Assembly: GCF_051200825.1 (NCBI RefSeq)
Contig: NZ_CP195158.1
Span: 1-64,000 of the forward strand
DNA from: Formosa sp030427735
Lineage (GTDB): Bacteria; Bacteroidota; Bacteroidia; Flavobacteriales; Flavobacteriaceae
Reading direction: 5' to 3'
Length of the DNA stretch: 64,000 nt
The stretch's first letter is position 1. Every line of letters begins with the position of its first letter. The notes under the pieces are model-generated. The model did no database searches. It had not been told where the DNA came from and worked only from the letters and a program-made list of their open reading frames with translations. This document shows positions 39,962 through 47,264 of this stretch, piece by piece. The position numbers and the translations under genes are program-made.

Positions 39962-39995
39962 AAACCCTCAAGGTTTTTTAAAACCTTGAGGGTTT
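39962..39995 (-). terminator. Terminator of DUF502 gene
   Basis: Perfect 15-base stem AAACCCTCAAGGTTT / AAACCTTGAGGGTTT with a 4-base loop, directly after the stop of the gene ending at 40000. Confidence 0.85.
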
Positions 39996-39999
39996 ATAT

Positions 40000-40584
40000 T
40001 TAAGAAACAGGCAAACCTTTGCCTTGTTTTTTCATAATGCCCAGAAACGATTTGGCATCTAAATCAATTTTTTCGATGATTTTATTGTCTACAACTAGCA
40101 CTTCACCTTCCAAAGCATTGGTAGTACTAGGAAAGAACACCACAGAGCTTGCTTCTTTTTCATCAATGAGAAGCCCAGGTTTATTGCCTACAGGCGTTTT
40201 CAACAAAACAGGAATGCGGTTGTCTGGTTTCGGACTTATTTTATTTTCTAAGTCGTTTTTATACTTGCTATACCCCGGAATAACATCCAATAACATGCCT
40301 TCAAACCAATTGTAAAATCTGATAAAACGAGGTAAGGTGGCTAAATAGCCAAAAACATAAAAAATAAGTAGTAATAATAAACCCGTTGTTACGGTGATGG
40401 AATACTTACCAAGAAAATCGTCTAAATGTAAATTGTGTGCAACGAATTTTCCTAAATGACTGACTTTATACCACAGTTTTTCTATCACTACAAATAGGAT
40501 AAACAAAGGCAATAAATACATCATACCACTTACAATTTTATTGCGTGGTTTTTCTAGGCGTTTTTTGTAGTTGTATTCTTTCAT
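40000..40584 (-). CDS. DUF502 family membrane protein
   Basis: 194 aa from the ATG at 40584; an ATG at 40605 in the same frame lies inside a palindromic repeat and is a less likely start. Two transmembrane helices (about 18-38 and 68-90), then a soluble domain with YSKYKNDLENK, PVLLKTPVGNKPGLLI, VVFFPSTTNALEGEVLVV: the DUF502 pattern (IPGxxxIYxxxK / FVPTTPNPTSG in other members). Function unknown. It lies inside the DUF1254/sulfatase group with its own terminator. Confidence 0.75.
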   Translation of the reverse strand: MKEYNYKKRLEKPRNKIVSGMMYLLPLFILFVVIEKLWYKVSHLGKFVAHNLHLDDFLGKYSITVTTGLLLLLIFYVFGYLATLPRFIRFYNWFEGMLLDVIPGYSKYKNDLENKISPKPDNRIPVLLKTPVGNKPGLLIDEKEASSVVFFPSTTNALEGEVLVVDNKIIEKIDLDAKSFLGIMKKQGKGLPVS

Positions 40585-40600
40585 GATTTTAGATGGTTTT

Positions 40601-40754
40601 GTCATTCTGAACTTGTTTAACTTCGTTAAATCTTCGATTTCAGAATCTCATAATTTAATACTTTTTTATTTTATACTTTCTGTGCGATGCTGAAACAAGT
40701 TCAGCAAGACGTTCGTTATTTTTTCGTCATTCTGAACTCGATTCAGAATTTCAT
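40601..40754. repeat. Palindromic repeat cluster A (Y-X-Y)
   Basis: Three palindromes: Y at 40601-40651 (CATTCTGAA ... TTCAGAATCTCAT, with an extra ~20-base AACTTCGTTAAATCTTCGAT inside), X at 40684-40711 (GATGCTGAA ... TTCAGCAAGACG) and Y at 40725-40754. X and the last Y are separated by the 13 bases TTCGTTATTTTTT. Between the DUF502 gene and an outer-membrane protein gene. Confidence 0.9.
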
Positions 40755-40760
40755 TTATCA

Positions 40761-41600
40761 TCACAAAATTACCTGCAACTGAAACACGGCTTCCCAAGTG
40801 CCAACAATATCAGGCCTTACGGCGTTATAAAACAATTGTGCTGCGGCACAATAAAATAATTTGGATTGACCTATTTTGAAGGTTTTTCCAGCGCCACCAC
40901 CAAGAGGAAGTAAAAGCTGATCCCCACTTTCGGCCAGCCAATTGTTAACGATCGTAGCATTGCTTTCTAAAAACCAACCTTTAGGCAAATTGTAGTAGGT
41001 GAAATATTGAAAGTTAAAGGAATTCACTGCATTAGCGCCTTCACCGCCTAAGGACCAGTAATTCTGAATGACAAATCCACCAGAAAACGTTTCGCCTCCA
41101 TGATTAAACAGGAATGAAGGTCCTAAACTCACACGATTGCTTCCAAGAACAGGTTCGGTTCGAGTTGGAAATTGAATGGCAGGCCCCACACCCCAACTGA
41201 TGTTTCCCTTTTTTTGCATACTCGTAAAAAAACCGTTGAATAAAATATTTCCTAACCCGCCCGCGTGAGTTCTACCGCTTTCTTGGGTGGGCGTCGGGTA
41301 AATAGGAATATGACTGGTGGAATTATTTGCTGAAATAGATTGGAATGGAATAATAGTGTACGTTATCAGTTTCAGATTTTCACCTAGCCGAAATGGCCAA
41401 ACAGGCTGTATAGAAAAGGATTGTGCCATACCGCCATCTATAGGTAATAAGACTTCTTGCAAATAAATACTGCGTAAGCCAGCTACAGGGTCTTGGCGTT
41501 TTTTGGCCATGTCTTCTACAGAGAGAGATTCTGGTTTGGTGTCTTGAGCGTAAGTATGAAAGCTAAGACATAAACATAAAGCAAGTAGTATGTTACGCAT
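40761..41600 (-). CDS. Outer-membrane beta-barrel-like protein
   Basis: About 279 aa from the ATG at 41600; 13 extra codons are open upstream but lack signal-peptide character. Signal peptide MRNILLALCLCLSFHTYAQ. The body has alternating aromatic/glycine strands typical of a small outer-membrane barrel (SWGVGPAIQFPTRTEPVLGSNRVSLGPSFLF, with a C-terminal VFQLQVIL). It resembles the 'neuromedin U'/phenol-degradation MetA-like transporter family often found beside DUF1254 genes. It probably lets a substrate across the outer membrane; unproven. Confidence 0.7.
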   Translation of the reverse strand: MRNILLALCLCLSFHTYAQDTKPESLSVEDMAKKRQDPVAGLRSIYLQEVLLPIDGGMAQSFSIQPVWPFRLGENLKLITYTIIPFQSISANNSTSHIPIYPTPTQESGRTHAGGLGNILFNGFFTSMQKKGNISWGVGPAIQFPTRTEPVLGSNRVSLGPSFLFNHGGETFSGGFVIQNYWSLGGEGANAVNSFNFQYFTYYNLPKGWFLESNATIVNNWLAESGDQLLLPLGGGAGKTFKIGQSKLFYCAAAQLFYNAVRPDIVGTWEAVFQLQVIL

Positions 41601-41620
41601 TTTAATGGACTTTAACTTTA

Positions 41621-41653
41621 AGCCCTCGTAGGGTTTCAAACCCTGCGAGGGCT
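41621..41653 (-). terminator. Terminator of DUF1254 gene
   Basis: Stem AGCCCTCGTAGGGTTT / AAACCCTGCGAGGGCT with one mismatch pair and a 1-base centre, downstream of the gene ending at 41692 and just upstream of the outer-membrane protein start. Confidence 0.8.
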
Positions 41654-41691
41654 ATATGTATTTTGAATGTAAAGCTTATGCTTTTAAAATA

Positions 41692-43248
41692 TTATTTCAC
41701 TTTCTCAAAATCACCAACCTTATACGTTCTGTCAAAGAACGCTTGATCTGGCCCATAGAATCTAAATAGACTAAACCAACCTTTACCTGGTACGGTTTTG
41801 ATGAAATTTTTGTAGCCTTCTGTGTTTTCTGGGCCAACGTAAAAGGTTACCGAACCATCTTCATTGTATTCTAAATCGTTCATGGTGTTTAAAGACGGAT
41901 AATCTTGTCCTTCGGCAGCAACCCCCGATGCGGTTTCTGCATCGTAAATGGTAAGCGAGGTAAATAGTTTGGCTGGCATATTTGGAGGGAAAGTGATTTT
42001 GTATGTGTTTTCACCCATGAGGTAGTTACCATCACTGTCTTTGTAGGCATTACCATATTTTGCACCAAGCCCAACGATAGACGACATCATTCCGGTACTA
42101 ATCGAGTAATGATTAATATACATGTGTGCTTTGGCATTTACATCGGTGTGTCCTGTTTTTCGATCTCTAAATTCTTCATCGATAAGGGTGTGCATAAAAT
42201 CATCTAAATTGGTATGGGCATGCGCTACCCATTTGCGGTCTTTCCACCAAAGTCCATCTGGTTCTTCATCAAAATTACCTGAAATGGTTTTAGCCATTTT
42301 CCAAGCAGTTTCGGCAGCTTGTCCAAGTAATTCTTTTTCGCGTGCAGTCGGATTAAAATCAGCACCTTTTTTAATACCGATAGCCGCCATCATTCCATGC
42401 ATATAGGGGTCGATATTATCTACACGATCACTTTGGATAAAACGGTTAAGCATTTCGTAATACGAAAAATCATGAGCAAAAAGGGCATCAGAATCGACGT
42501 CTGAGGCATGTTGAAAATCCATGGGTTTCGCTTCCCCTTCTAAAGGATATATTTTAATGCCTTCAACCCCTTTCACGCCCGGTTCTAAATCGTCAACCGA
42601 TTTGAAAAAGCCACGTTGAAATATAAAAACGCCATTGGTTTTGCTGGTATATACATAGTAGTCTTTAGGTAATTTGCCCTTGTATCCCTCTGGAATAATC
42701 ACATATTTACCTCCTTTACCGCGGTCTGGTCCAGGAAATCCGATATCTCCTAAAAAGTTGGTGCCATCTGGTTTTTCTGGTCCTACAAGGGGTCTGTGCC
42801 AAAAATCGTCTAACAATCCTTGTAACATAGGCGGGACATCCAATACTAAAGGCCCTGTTTTACTTAAATCGGCAAAGCCAAGGGCATAAATCACATCCGA
42901 ATTAGGTGTGGTAATCACCGTGTTTGGTTTTAAGCGTTTTTCGAATACCGAAATCACGTTGTAGCCTTCGCCAAAGGTTTTACCTAAACCTTCTTTCATG
43001 GCGTACATATTTACCGCAGGTAGCGCCCATAAATAGACCTGTGTAGCACGCTGAAAATACAATTCTTCGGTTAAGGTTTTTGCTGAAGCCTCAGTAGGGT
43101 ATCCTCCTGGCAATCGTAAATTGGCTAAGGTTTCGTAATGGTTTTCGGTTGAGGTAGTGGTGTCTGTATTCACCTTTTTCTCTGGTTGCTGGCAGGCGGT
43201 TAGTATAAGCGCTGCTGCAACAGTGGTTTTAATGAGGGTGTTTTTCAT
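41692..43248 (-). CDS. DUF1254/DUF1214 lipoprotein
   Basis: 518 aa, lipobox LTAC (Cys19). DUF1254 about residues 70-225 (TTPNSDVIYALGFADLSKTGPLVLDVPP, then the segment FWHRPLVGPEK and YVIIPEGYKG). DUF1214 about 385-500 (NTYKITFPPNMPAKLFTSLTIYDAETASG, VTFYVGPENTEGYKNF). It is the longest of the set and carries GKGGKYVIIPEGY typical of the large DUF1254 subfamily. It lies upstream of the outer-membrane protein gene with a terminator between. Function unknown. Confidence 0.88.
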   Translation of the reverse strand: MKNTLIKTTVAAALILTACQQPEKKVNTDTTTSTENHYETLANLRLPGGYPTEASAKTLTEELYFQRATQVYLWALPAVNMYAMKEGLGKTFGEGYNVISVFEKRLKPNTVITTPNSDVIYALGFADLSKTGPLVLDVPPMLQGLLDDFWHRPLVGPEKPDGTNFLGDIGFPGPDRGKGGKYVIIPEGYKGKLPKDYYVYTSKTNGVFIFQRGFFKSVDDLEPGVKGVEGIKIYPLEGEAKPMDFQHASDVDSDALFAHDFSYYEMLNRFIQSDRVDNIDPYMHGMMAAIGIKKGADFNPTAREKELLGQAAETAWKMAKTISGNFDEEPDGLWWKDRKWVAHAHTNLDDFMHTLIDEEFRDRKTGHTDVNAKAHMYINHYSISTGMMSSIVGLGAKYGNAYKDSDGNYLMGENTYKITFPPNMPAKLFTSLTIYDAETASGVAAEGQDYPSLNTMNDLEYNEDGSVTFYVGPENTEGYKNFIKTVPGKGWFSLFRFYGPDQAFFDRTYKVGDFEKVK

Positions 43249-43272
43249 GAGTTATTTGTTTGTTGATGATTT

Positions 43273-43406
43273 CGTCATTCTGAATTTATTTCAGAATCTC
43301 ATCATTTAATGTTTTTTTTAATTTATGCTTTCTGTGTGATGCTGAAACAAGTTCAGCATGACGTTCGTTATTCATTTCGTTATTCTGAACTCGATTCAGA
43401 ATCTCA
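43273..43406. repeat. Palindromic repeat cluster B (Y-X-Y)
   Basis: Y at 43273-43302 (CGTCATTCTGAA ... TTCAGAATCTCAT), X at 43336-43363 (GATGCTGAAACAAGTTCAGC, ATGACG), Y at 43378-43406. Y-to-X spacing is about 33 bases, X-to-Y is 14 (TTCGTTATTCATTT). Same order and spacing as cluster A. Confidence 0.92.
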
Positions 43407-43409
43407 AAT

Positions 43410-44594
43410 CTATTTAACCGTAAGCACTTTATGATTTTTTACAAAATCCTTACGGTACTCTACGATACTAGGCACCGAACTAGGTAAGTAACATCTAAAT
43501 AATGCATTCCAGTTTTTCGGTACTTTAATGTTATTAATAGCATCATCGCCACCGTTAAAATTAAGGGTAATGCTTCCATCGGCATTTGGTTTGGCTTTGG
43601 TGGAATTGGTGTTAAACGGATTCGTAACCACCCAACCTTGTTCGTTGTAAATAGTAATAGACCAGTAAGCTGCGCGATCGTATTGTAAATCGGGTTTGTT
43701 AAAAGTCACGGAACTATGTTCGCCATTTTTAGCACCTTCATCGCCAGGAAGCACCACAAAATAATAGGCGTGTTTAGCAGGTAGTCCAGCCCAACCTGCG
43801 GTGTTAATCATTTGGTATTGTGGTGTCTTTATGTTTTTAATGTCATCTATAAAACCTTCTTCTATCACACCTTCGGTAATGGCTCTTTTAAGTAATTCGC
43901 CGCGAAGTGTATTAAACGAAGTTACGTCATATTTCACTTCTGAGGTATAAGGGTTAGCCGATCCGGCTTCAACTACAACGGCATCTTGGCGTTTACGCAT
44001 GTCTTCCATACCTTTTTCGTCGTAAGTTCGTGGTCTGGTTCGCATAAAAAGGTAAACGTGATCGCCGTAACTTAAATCGTCTTTTGAAAATGATTTTGTT
44101 TCTCCAGGATAAACCACACCAATCGTTACCGAGTTTTCATCCAATACTTGTACAATTTGATACAAATCGTATTCAGGAACCGAAATCTTTAAGCCACCAG
44201 ACACATCGTAAACGGCATAGGAATAAATGGCGTCAAAATTAGATCGGATTACAGTTTGATTATCTAAGTCGATACCATTGCGTTCATGTCTAAATTTATT
44301 GGGGCCGCTAATGATGGTTTCGGCTGCTAGGTATTTGGCAGTTTCGGCACGAACGACATTGTCCATGTTAACTGTTTCGCCACCTTCATCAATAAAAGCT
44401 GGGTTTATTGCTGTGGCTTCACCGTTTTTGCCTACACCCGTTTTAGCCTCTTCGTCCGGTGTTTCTGTTGGCTTGGTTAATTGCTCGGTTTCTTCTATTT
44501 GTGTTTGTGTTACTTCAGCTTCTTTTTTTTCGCTTTTGCAGGATGCAAGCAATAATATGAAGCAAAGGATGGTTATACTTGATAGTTTTTTCAT
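43410..44594 (-). CDS. DUF1254/DUF1214 lipoprotein
   Basis: 394 aa, lipobox LASC (Cys19), followed by SEKKEAEV, a tail shared with the lipoprotein at 45221-46300. DUF1254-like part about residues 75-190 (TVIRSNFDAIYSYAVYDVSGG, YQIVQVLDENSVTIGVVYPG), DUF1214-like part about 285-385 (AAYWSITIYNEQGWVVTNPFNTNSTKAKPNADGS). Shorter than the classic family. It lies next to the GIY-YIG/palindrome element, which separates it from its paralogue. Confidence 0.85.
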   Translation of the reverse strand: MKKLSSITILCFILLLASCKSEKKEAEVTQTQIEETEQLTKPTETPDEEAKTGVGKNGEATAINPAFIDEGGETVNMDNVVRAETAKYLAAETIISGPNKFRHERNGIDLDNQTVIRSNFDAIYSYAVYDVSGGLKISVPEYDLYQIVQVLDENSVTIGVVYPGETKSFSKDDLSYGDHVYLFMRTRPRTYDEKGMEDMRKRQDAVVVEAGSANPYTSEVKYDVTSFNTLRGELLKRAITEGVIEEGFIDDIKNIKTPQYQMINTAGWAGLPAKHAYYFVVLPGDEGAKNGEHSSVTFNKPDLQYDRAAYWSITIYNEQGWVVTNPFNTNSTKAKPNADGSITLNFNGGDDAINNIKVPKNWNALFRCYLPSSVPSIVEYRKDFVKNHKVLTVK

Positions 44595-44640
44595 TGGTCT
44601 TATTTTATGGTTTGTTTATTTATGTGTGATTACGCTTTTT

Positions 44641-44817
44641 GTGCGATGCTGAACTAAATTCAGCATGACGTTTTGTTGGCGAATTCGTCATTCTGAGCTT
44701 GACTCAGAATCTCATCATATTTTTTGTTTTATTACGTTTTCTTGTGTGATGCTGAAAACAAGTTCAGCATGACGTTCGTTATTTTTTCGTCATTCTGAAC
44801 TCGATTCAGAATCTCAC
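44641..44817. repeat. Palindromic repeat cluster C (X-Y-X-Y)
   Basis: X at 44641-44670, Y at 44686-44715, X at 44743-44774, Y at 44788-44817. The last X and Y are separated by the 13 bases TTCGTTATTTTTT, exactly as in cluster A. The final Y ends six bases before the stop of the GIY-YIG gene. Confidence 0.92.
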
Positions 44818-44822
44818 CATAT

Positions 44823-45101
44823 TCAAAAATTTAAAGTTTCTAACTTTGGATTCATTTCTTTTATCAAATTTATCTTCCAATCTTTTTTCCAGTTTTTTGA
44901 TTGTTTTTCTCTGGCAATAGCTTGTTTAATATCCGAAAATTGCTCAAAATAAATCAGGTCTTTAAGATTATATTTCTTGGTAAAAAGTGACCCGATTCCG
45001 TTTTGATGTTCTAGGATTCTTCTTTCTAAATTATTGGTAACACCAATGTAAAAAGTGGTTCTGTAGGTGTTAGTCAATATGTACACAAAGCTTGATTGCA
45101 A
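44823..45101 (-). CDS. GIY-YIG (URI-type) nuclease
   Basis: About 92 aa. The frame has no ATG except near the C-terminus; the TTG at 45101 gives LQSSFVYILTNTYRTTFYIG, which is the usual distance of start to the GIY motif, whereas the TTG at 45140 lies inside a palindrome. GIY-YIG signature: VYIL (about residues 6-9) and YIG (18-20), then LERRIxEH (25-32) with the catalytic Arg, and a late REKQSKNWKKDWK region. Small stand-alone GIY-YIG proteins are related to the UvrC/homing-endonuclease nuclease fold. The gene is enclosed by palindromic repeats at both ends (Y at 44788-44817 and X at 45115-45165), suggesting it acts on them. Confidence 0.85.
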   Translation of the reverse strand: MQSSFVYILTNTYRTTFYIGVTNNLERRILEHQNGIGSLFTKKYNLKDLIYFEQFSDIKQAIAREKQSKNWKKDWKINLIKEMNPKLETLNF

Positions 45102-45114
45102 GGTTTTCTGTGTT

Positions 45115-45210
45115 ATGTGATGCTGAAATCGAAGATTCAACGAAGTTAAACTAGTTCAGCATGACTTTTTGTTGTTTTCTCGTCATTCTGAGTTTATCTC
45201 AGAATCTCAT
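45115..45210. repeat. Palindromic repeat cluster D (X-Y)
   Basis: X at 45115-45165, enlarged by an internal segment (TCGAAGATTCAACGAAGTT), then Y at 45181-45210. The enlarged X is the reverse complement, with few changes, of the enlarged Y at 40601-40651, showing X and Y are opposite orientations of one element. Confidence 0.92.
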
Positions 45211-45220
45211 TTAATTAAAA

Positions 45221-46300
45221 TTACTTTATAGCTGGCAACGTATACTCCCCAGCCACTACACCTTCCGAAGGCATGTAAATTCTGAAGCAAATCCAAAAGG
45301 GTTGTGTTGGCATTAGCAGTTTATTATTCTGCTTTAGACTGTCGTATTGATCTTCTGGAGTGTAATAAATATCGAAGGTTTTTCCGTCTGTATTCAATTT
45401 GATTTCCGAATTACTAATCGTAGAACCTTTATCGGTTTTTAAATATTGATCGTCGCCATAAATGGTGATGGAGTAGAAACCTAGTTTAGGATCTTTCATT
45501 TCTGGGACTTGGTAAGTCACTTTATGCACTTTACTACCATCAAGCTCGTATTTTTCGGTTAGGTAAACCGCATCTTTATCGGGTAATAATCCGGTTGCAA
45601 TTGACACGCCACGGTTTCTAGCTTCAAGAGAGACAGGGTTGTCTATTGTTCCCATTGTGCCACGAACGCCTTCTTTACCTGCAATCTCAATATAATGATC
45701 GAGAACACTTTTAAATTGAGCCATATTCCATGGCGTGACTTTGAATGATTTTGGTTGATAACCGTTTAGGTGTTCTACTTGAAGTTGATCTTGATATTCG
45801 TTAACCTTTTTTACGTCGGCATCACTTTTTGGGTTGACTTGCATGCGCACGTTCGCCCAGAAAAAATCGGTGGTTTTGGAAGCTGGAATTACGTAACGTC
45901 CTGGTCCGTAAAACACATCAACCGTTACGTGATCGTGGTTTACAACATGTAGGGACATGTAGCGTCCGTCGTTTTCTGGAAGCGTAATGGCTACATCGCC
46001 ACCGCCATCGAGAATGGCAAAGGAATAGTTAGTATCGCGATTCATAAGTGGCGCTGGTTGCTCGTCTAAAGGCATGGGCTTACGGTGGTGGTTCCAAGTA
46101 TTATTGGCACCTTGTACAAATTCTTTTTGCATCGCCAAATCGGCCATGGCGTAAGCGAAATTCTCGTTATTAACGGCAACGGTGGTATCTTTTACGGTTT
46201 CAGTTTCGGTTTGTATAACTTCGGCTTCTTTTTTTTCGCTTTTGCAAGAGGCAAAGGCTAAGGCGGTGCAAATGATGATACTGCTATAAAATGTTTTCAT
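45221..46300 (-). CDS. DUF1254/DUF1214 lipoprotein
   Basis: 359 aa, lipobox FASC (Cys19), then SEKKEAEV as in the protein at 43410-44594. DUF1254-like region about residues 60-185 (MNRDTNYSFAILDGGGDVAITLPENDGRYMSLHVVNHDHVTVDVFYGPG), DUF1214-like region about 240-345 (LGFYSITIYGDDQYLKTDKG, KTFDIYYTPEDQYDSLKQ). It is the most upstream DUF1254 gene and divergent from the MarR gene, whose operators lie in the shared gap, so MarR may also control it; inference. Function unknown. Confidence 0.85.
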   Translation of the reverse strand: MKTFYSSIIICTALAFASCKSEKKEAEVIQTETETVKDTTVAVNNENFAYAMADLAMQKEFVQGANNTWNHHRKPMPLDEQPAPLMNRDTNYSFAILDGGGDVAITLPENDGRYMSLHVVNHDHVTVDVFYGPGRYVIPASKTTDFFWANVRMQVNPKSDADVKKVNEYQDQLQVEHLNGYQPKSFKVTPWNMAQFKSVLDHYIEIAGKEGVRGTMGTIDNPVSLEARNRGVSIATGLLPDKDAVYLTEKYELDGSKVHKVTYQVPEMKDPKLGFYSITIYGDDQYLKTDKGSTISNSEIKLNTDGKTFDIYYTPEDQYDSLKQNNKLLMPTQPFWICFRIYMPSEGVVAGEYTLPAIK

Positions 46301-46491
46301 AAAATGGTTTTTTAAGTGTTGATTTTGATGATTTTAGAGCTCTAATTTACAAAGGTTATAAATAACAGTGAAACAAAAACTAACTTTTTCGATGTAAGTT
46401 ATAGATTACTTTTTAATTGGTGTGAGCGCTCTGAAATTTATATTACTTAGGGTTCAGAGGTGTATTATGAATGTTAAAATACGCTAAACAT

Positions 46492-46536
46492 GTAACTGGT
46501 TACGTTTATTGTTATTACATTTGCGTAACCAGTTAC
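46492..46536 (+). promoter_or_regulatory. Double operator around the MarR promoter
   Basis: Two 12-base palindromes, GTAACTGGTTAC (46492-46503) and GTAACCAGTTAC (46525-46536), are arranged 33 bases apart and are reverse complements of each other. Between them lies TACATTTG (46516-46523), a perfect match to the Bacteroidota -7 element TAnnTTTG. The site starts 10 bases before the MarR ATG. Likely autoregulatory. Confidence 0.75.
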
Positions 46537-46545
46537 TTAAATAGA

Positions 46546-47025
46546 ATGGAAGATTTTTTGACAACACTTCAGGTGGAAGGTTTTACAAGTCGTTTAAAGC
46601 GTTTAAGCGATGTGTTGCTTTATGCCACCAGAGATTTATACAAAACCGAAGGGGTGGATATTGAACCCAATTGGAACTTAGTTTTTAGGTTGCTACAGGA
46701 ACATGATGCCTTAACCATTACAGAAATGTCTGAGCGCTTGCAACTATCTCATCCGGCTGTGGTTAAAATTGTCAAAAAAATGAAAAAAAGCGGTTATGTA
46801 GAAGCAGTTTCAGATCGGGAAGATAAACGAAAACAGATATTGAAACTAACGCCCAAAGCCCAACGACAAATCAAAACCATAGAAGTCCTTTGGGAAGCGC
46901 AAAACCAGGTATTAGAACAATTGTTGGCCGAAAGTCCTCATTTGTTGGAAGAATTAGGACATATAGAAAAGAGGTTAAACGAACAAGATTATAAACAACG
47001 CGTACGCGATAAATTAAACGCATGA
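46546..47025 (+). CDS. MarR family transcriptional regulator
   Basis: 159 aa from the ATG at 46546; a longer frame from 46471 covers the operators and does not look like protein. Winged helix-turn-helix: LTITEMSERLQLSHPAVVKIVKKMKKSGYV (about residues 60-90) and the wing SDREDKRKQILKLTPKA. MarR proteins repress until a ligand binds; the two palindromes overlapping its promoter fit autorepression. Its stop overlaps the next gene by four bases (47022-47025), and a DapB-family gene follows, forming a three-gene operon. Confidence 0.88.
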   Translation: MEDFLTTLQVEGFTSRLKRLSDVLLYATRDLYKTEGVDIEPNWNLVFRLLQEHDALTITEMSERLQLSHPAVVKIVKKMKKSGYVEAVSDREDKRKQILKLTPKAQRQIKTIEVLWEAQNQVLEQLLAESPHLLEELGHIEKRLNEQDYKQRVRDKLNA

Positions 47026-47264
47026 AAATAGTGGTCGAAATTATTGGGTATATGGCTATTGCCGTGGGATTTTTTGCGGCAACCAAAAAGAAAATGGAGC
47101 ATTTTAGGCTTTGGCATTTAATATCGAGTGCCTTTTATGTGGTGTACGGATTTTTCTTAGAATCGGGCCCGTTAATCATTTCGGGAATCATATTCTGTGT
47201 GATTCATGTGTATCACTTAAATAAATCGAAAAAGAACAAAAACAACAAAACACAAGTGTTATGA
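47022..47264 (+). CDS. Small membrane protein
   Basis: 80 aa. Two or three hydrophobic segments (about 4-20, 33-47, 50-68), ending in a lysine- and asparagine-rich tail (KSKKNKNNKTQ). Overlaps MarR by four bases upstream and DapB by four bases downstream, so translation of all three is coupled. The fold resembles small YgjV-like/PQ-loop-like membrane proteins; function unknown. Confidence 0.7.
   Translation: MKIVVEIIGYMAIAVGFFAATKKKMEHFRLWHLISSAFYVVYGFFLESGPLIISGIIFCVIHVYHLNKSKKNKNNKTQVL

Noticed and set aside
40601..45210. Palindrome clusters as a CRISPR array
   Set aside because: Units are palindromes of two types with AT-rich similar spacers, spread over intergenic gaps; no cas genes and no unique spacers.
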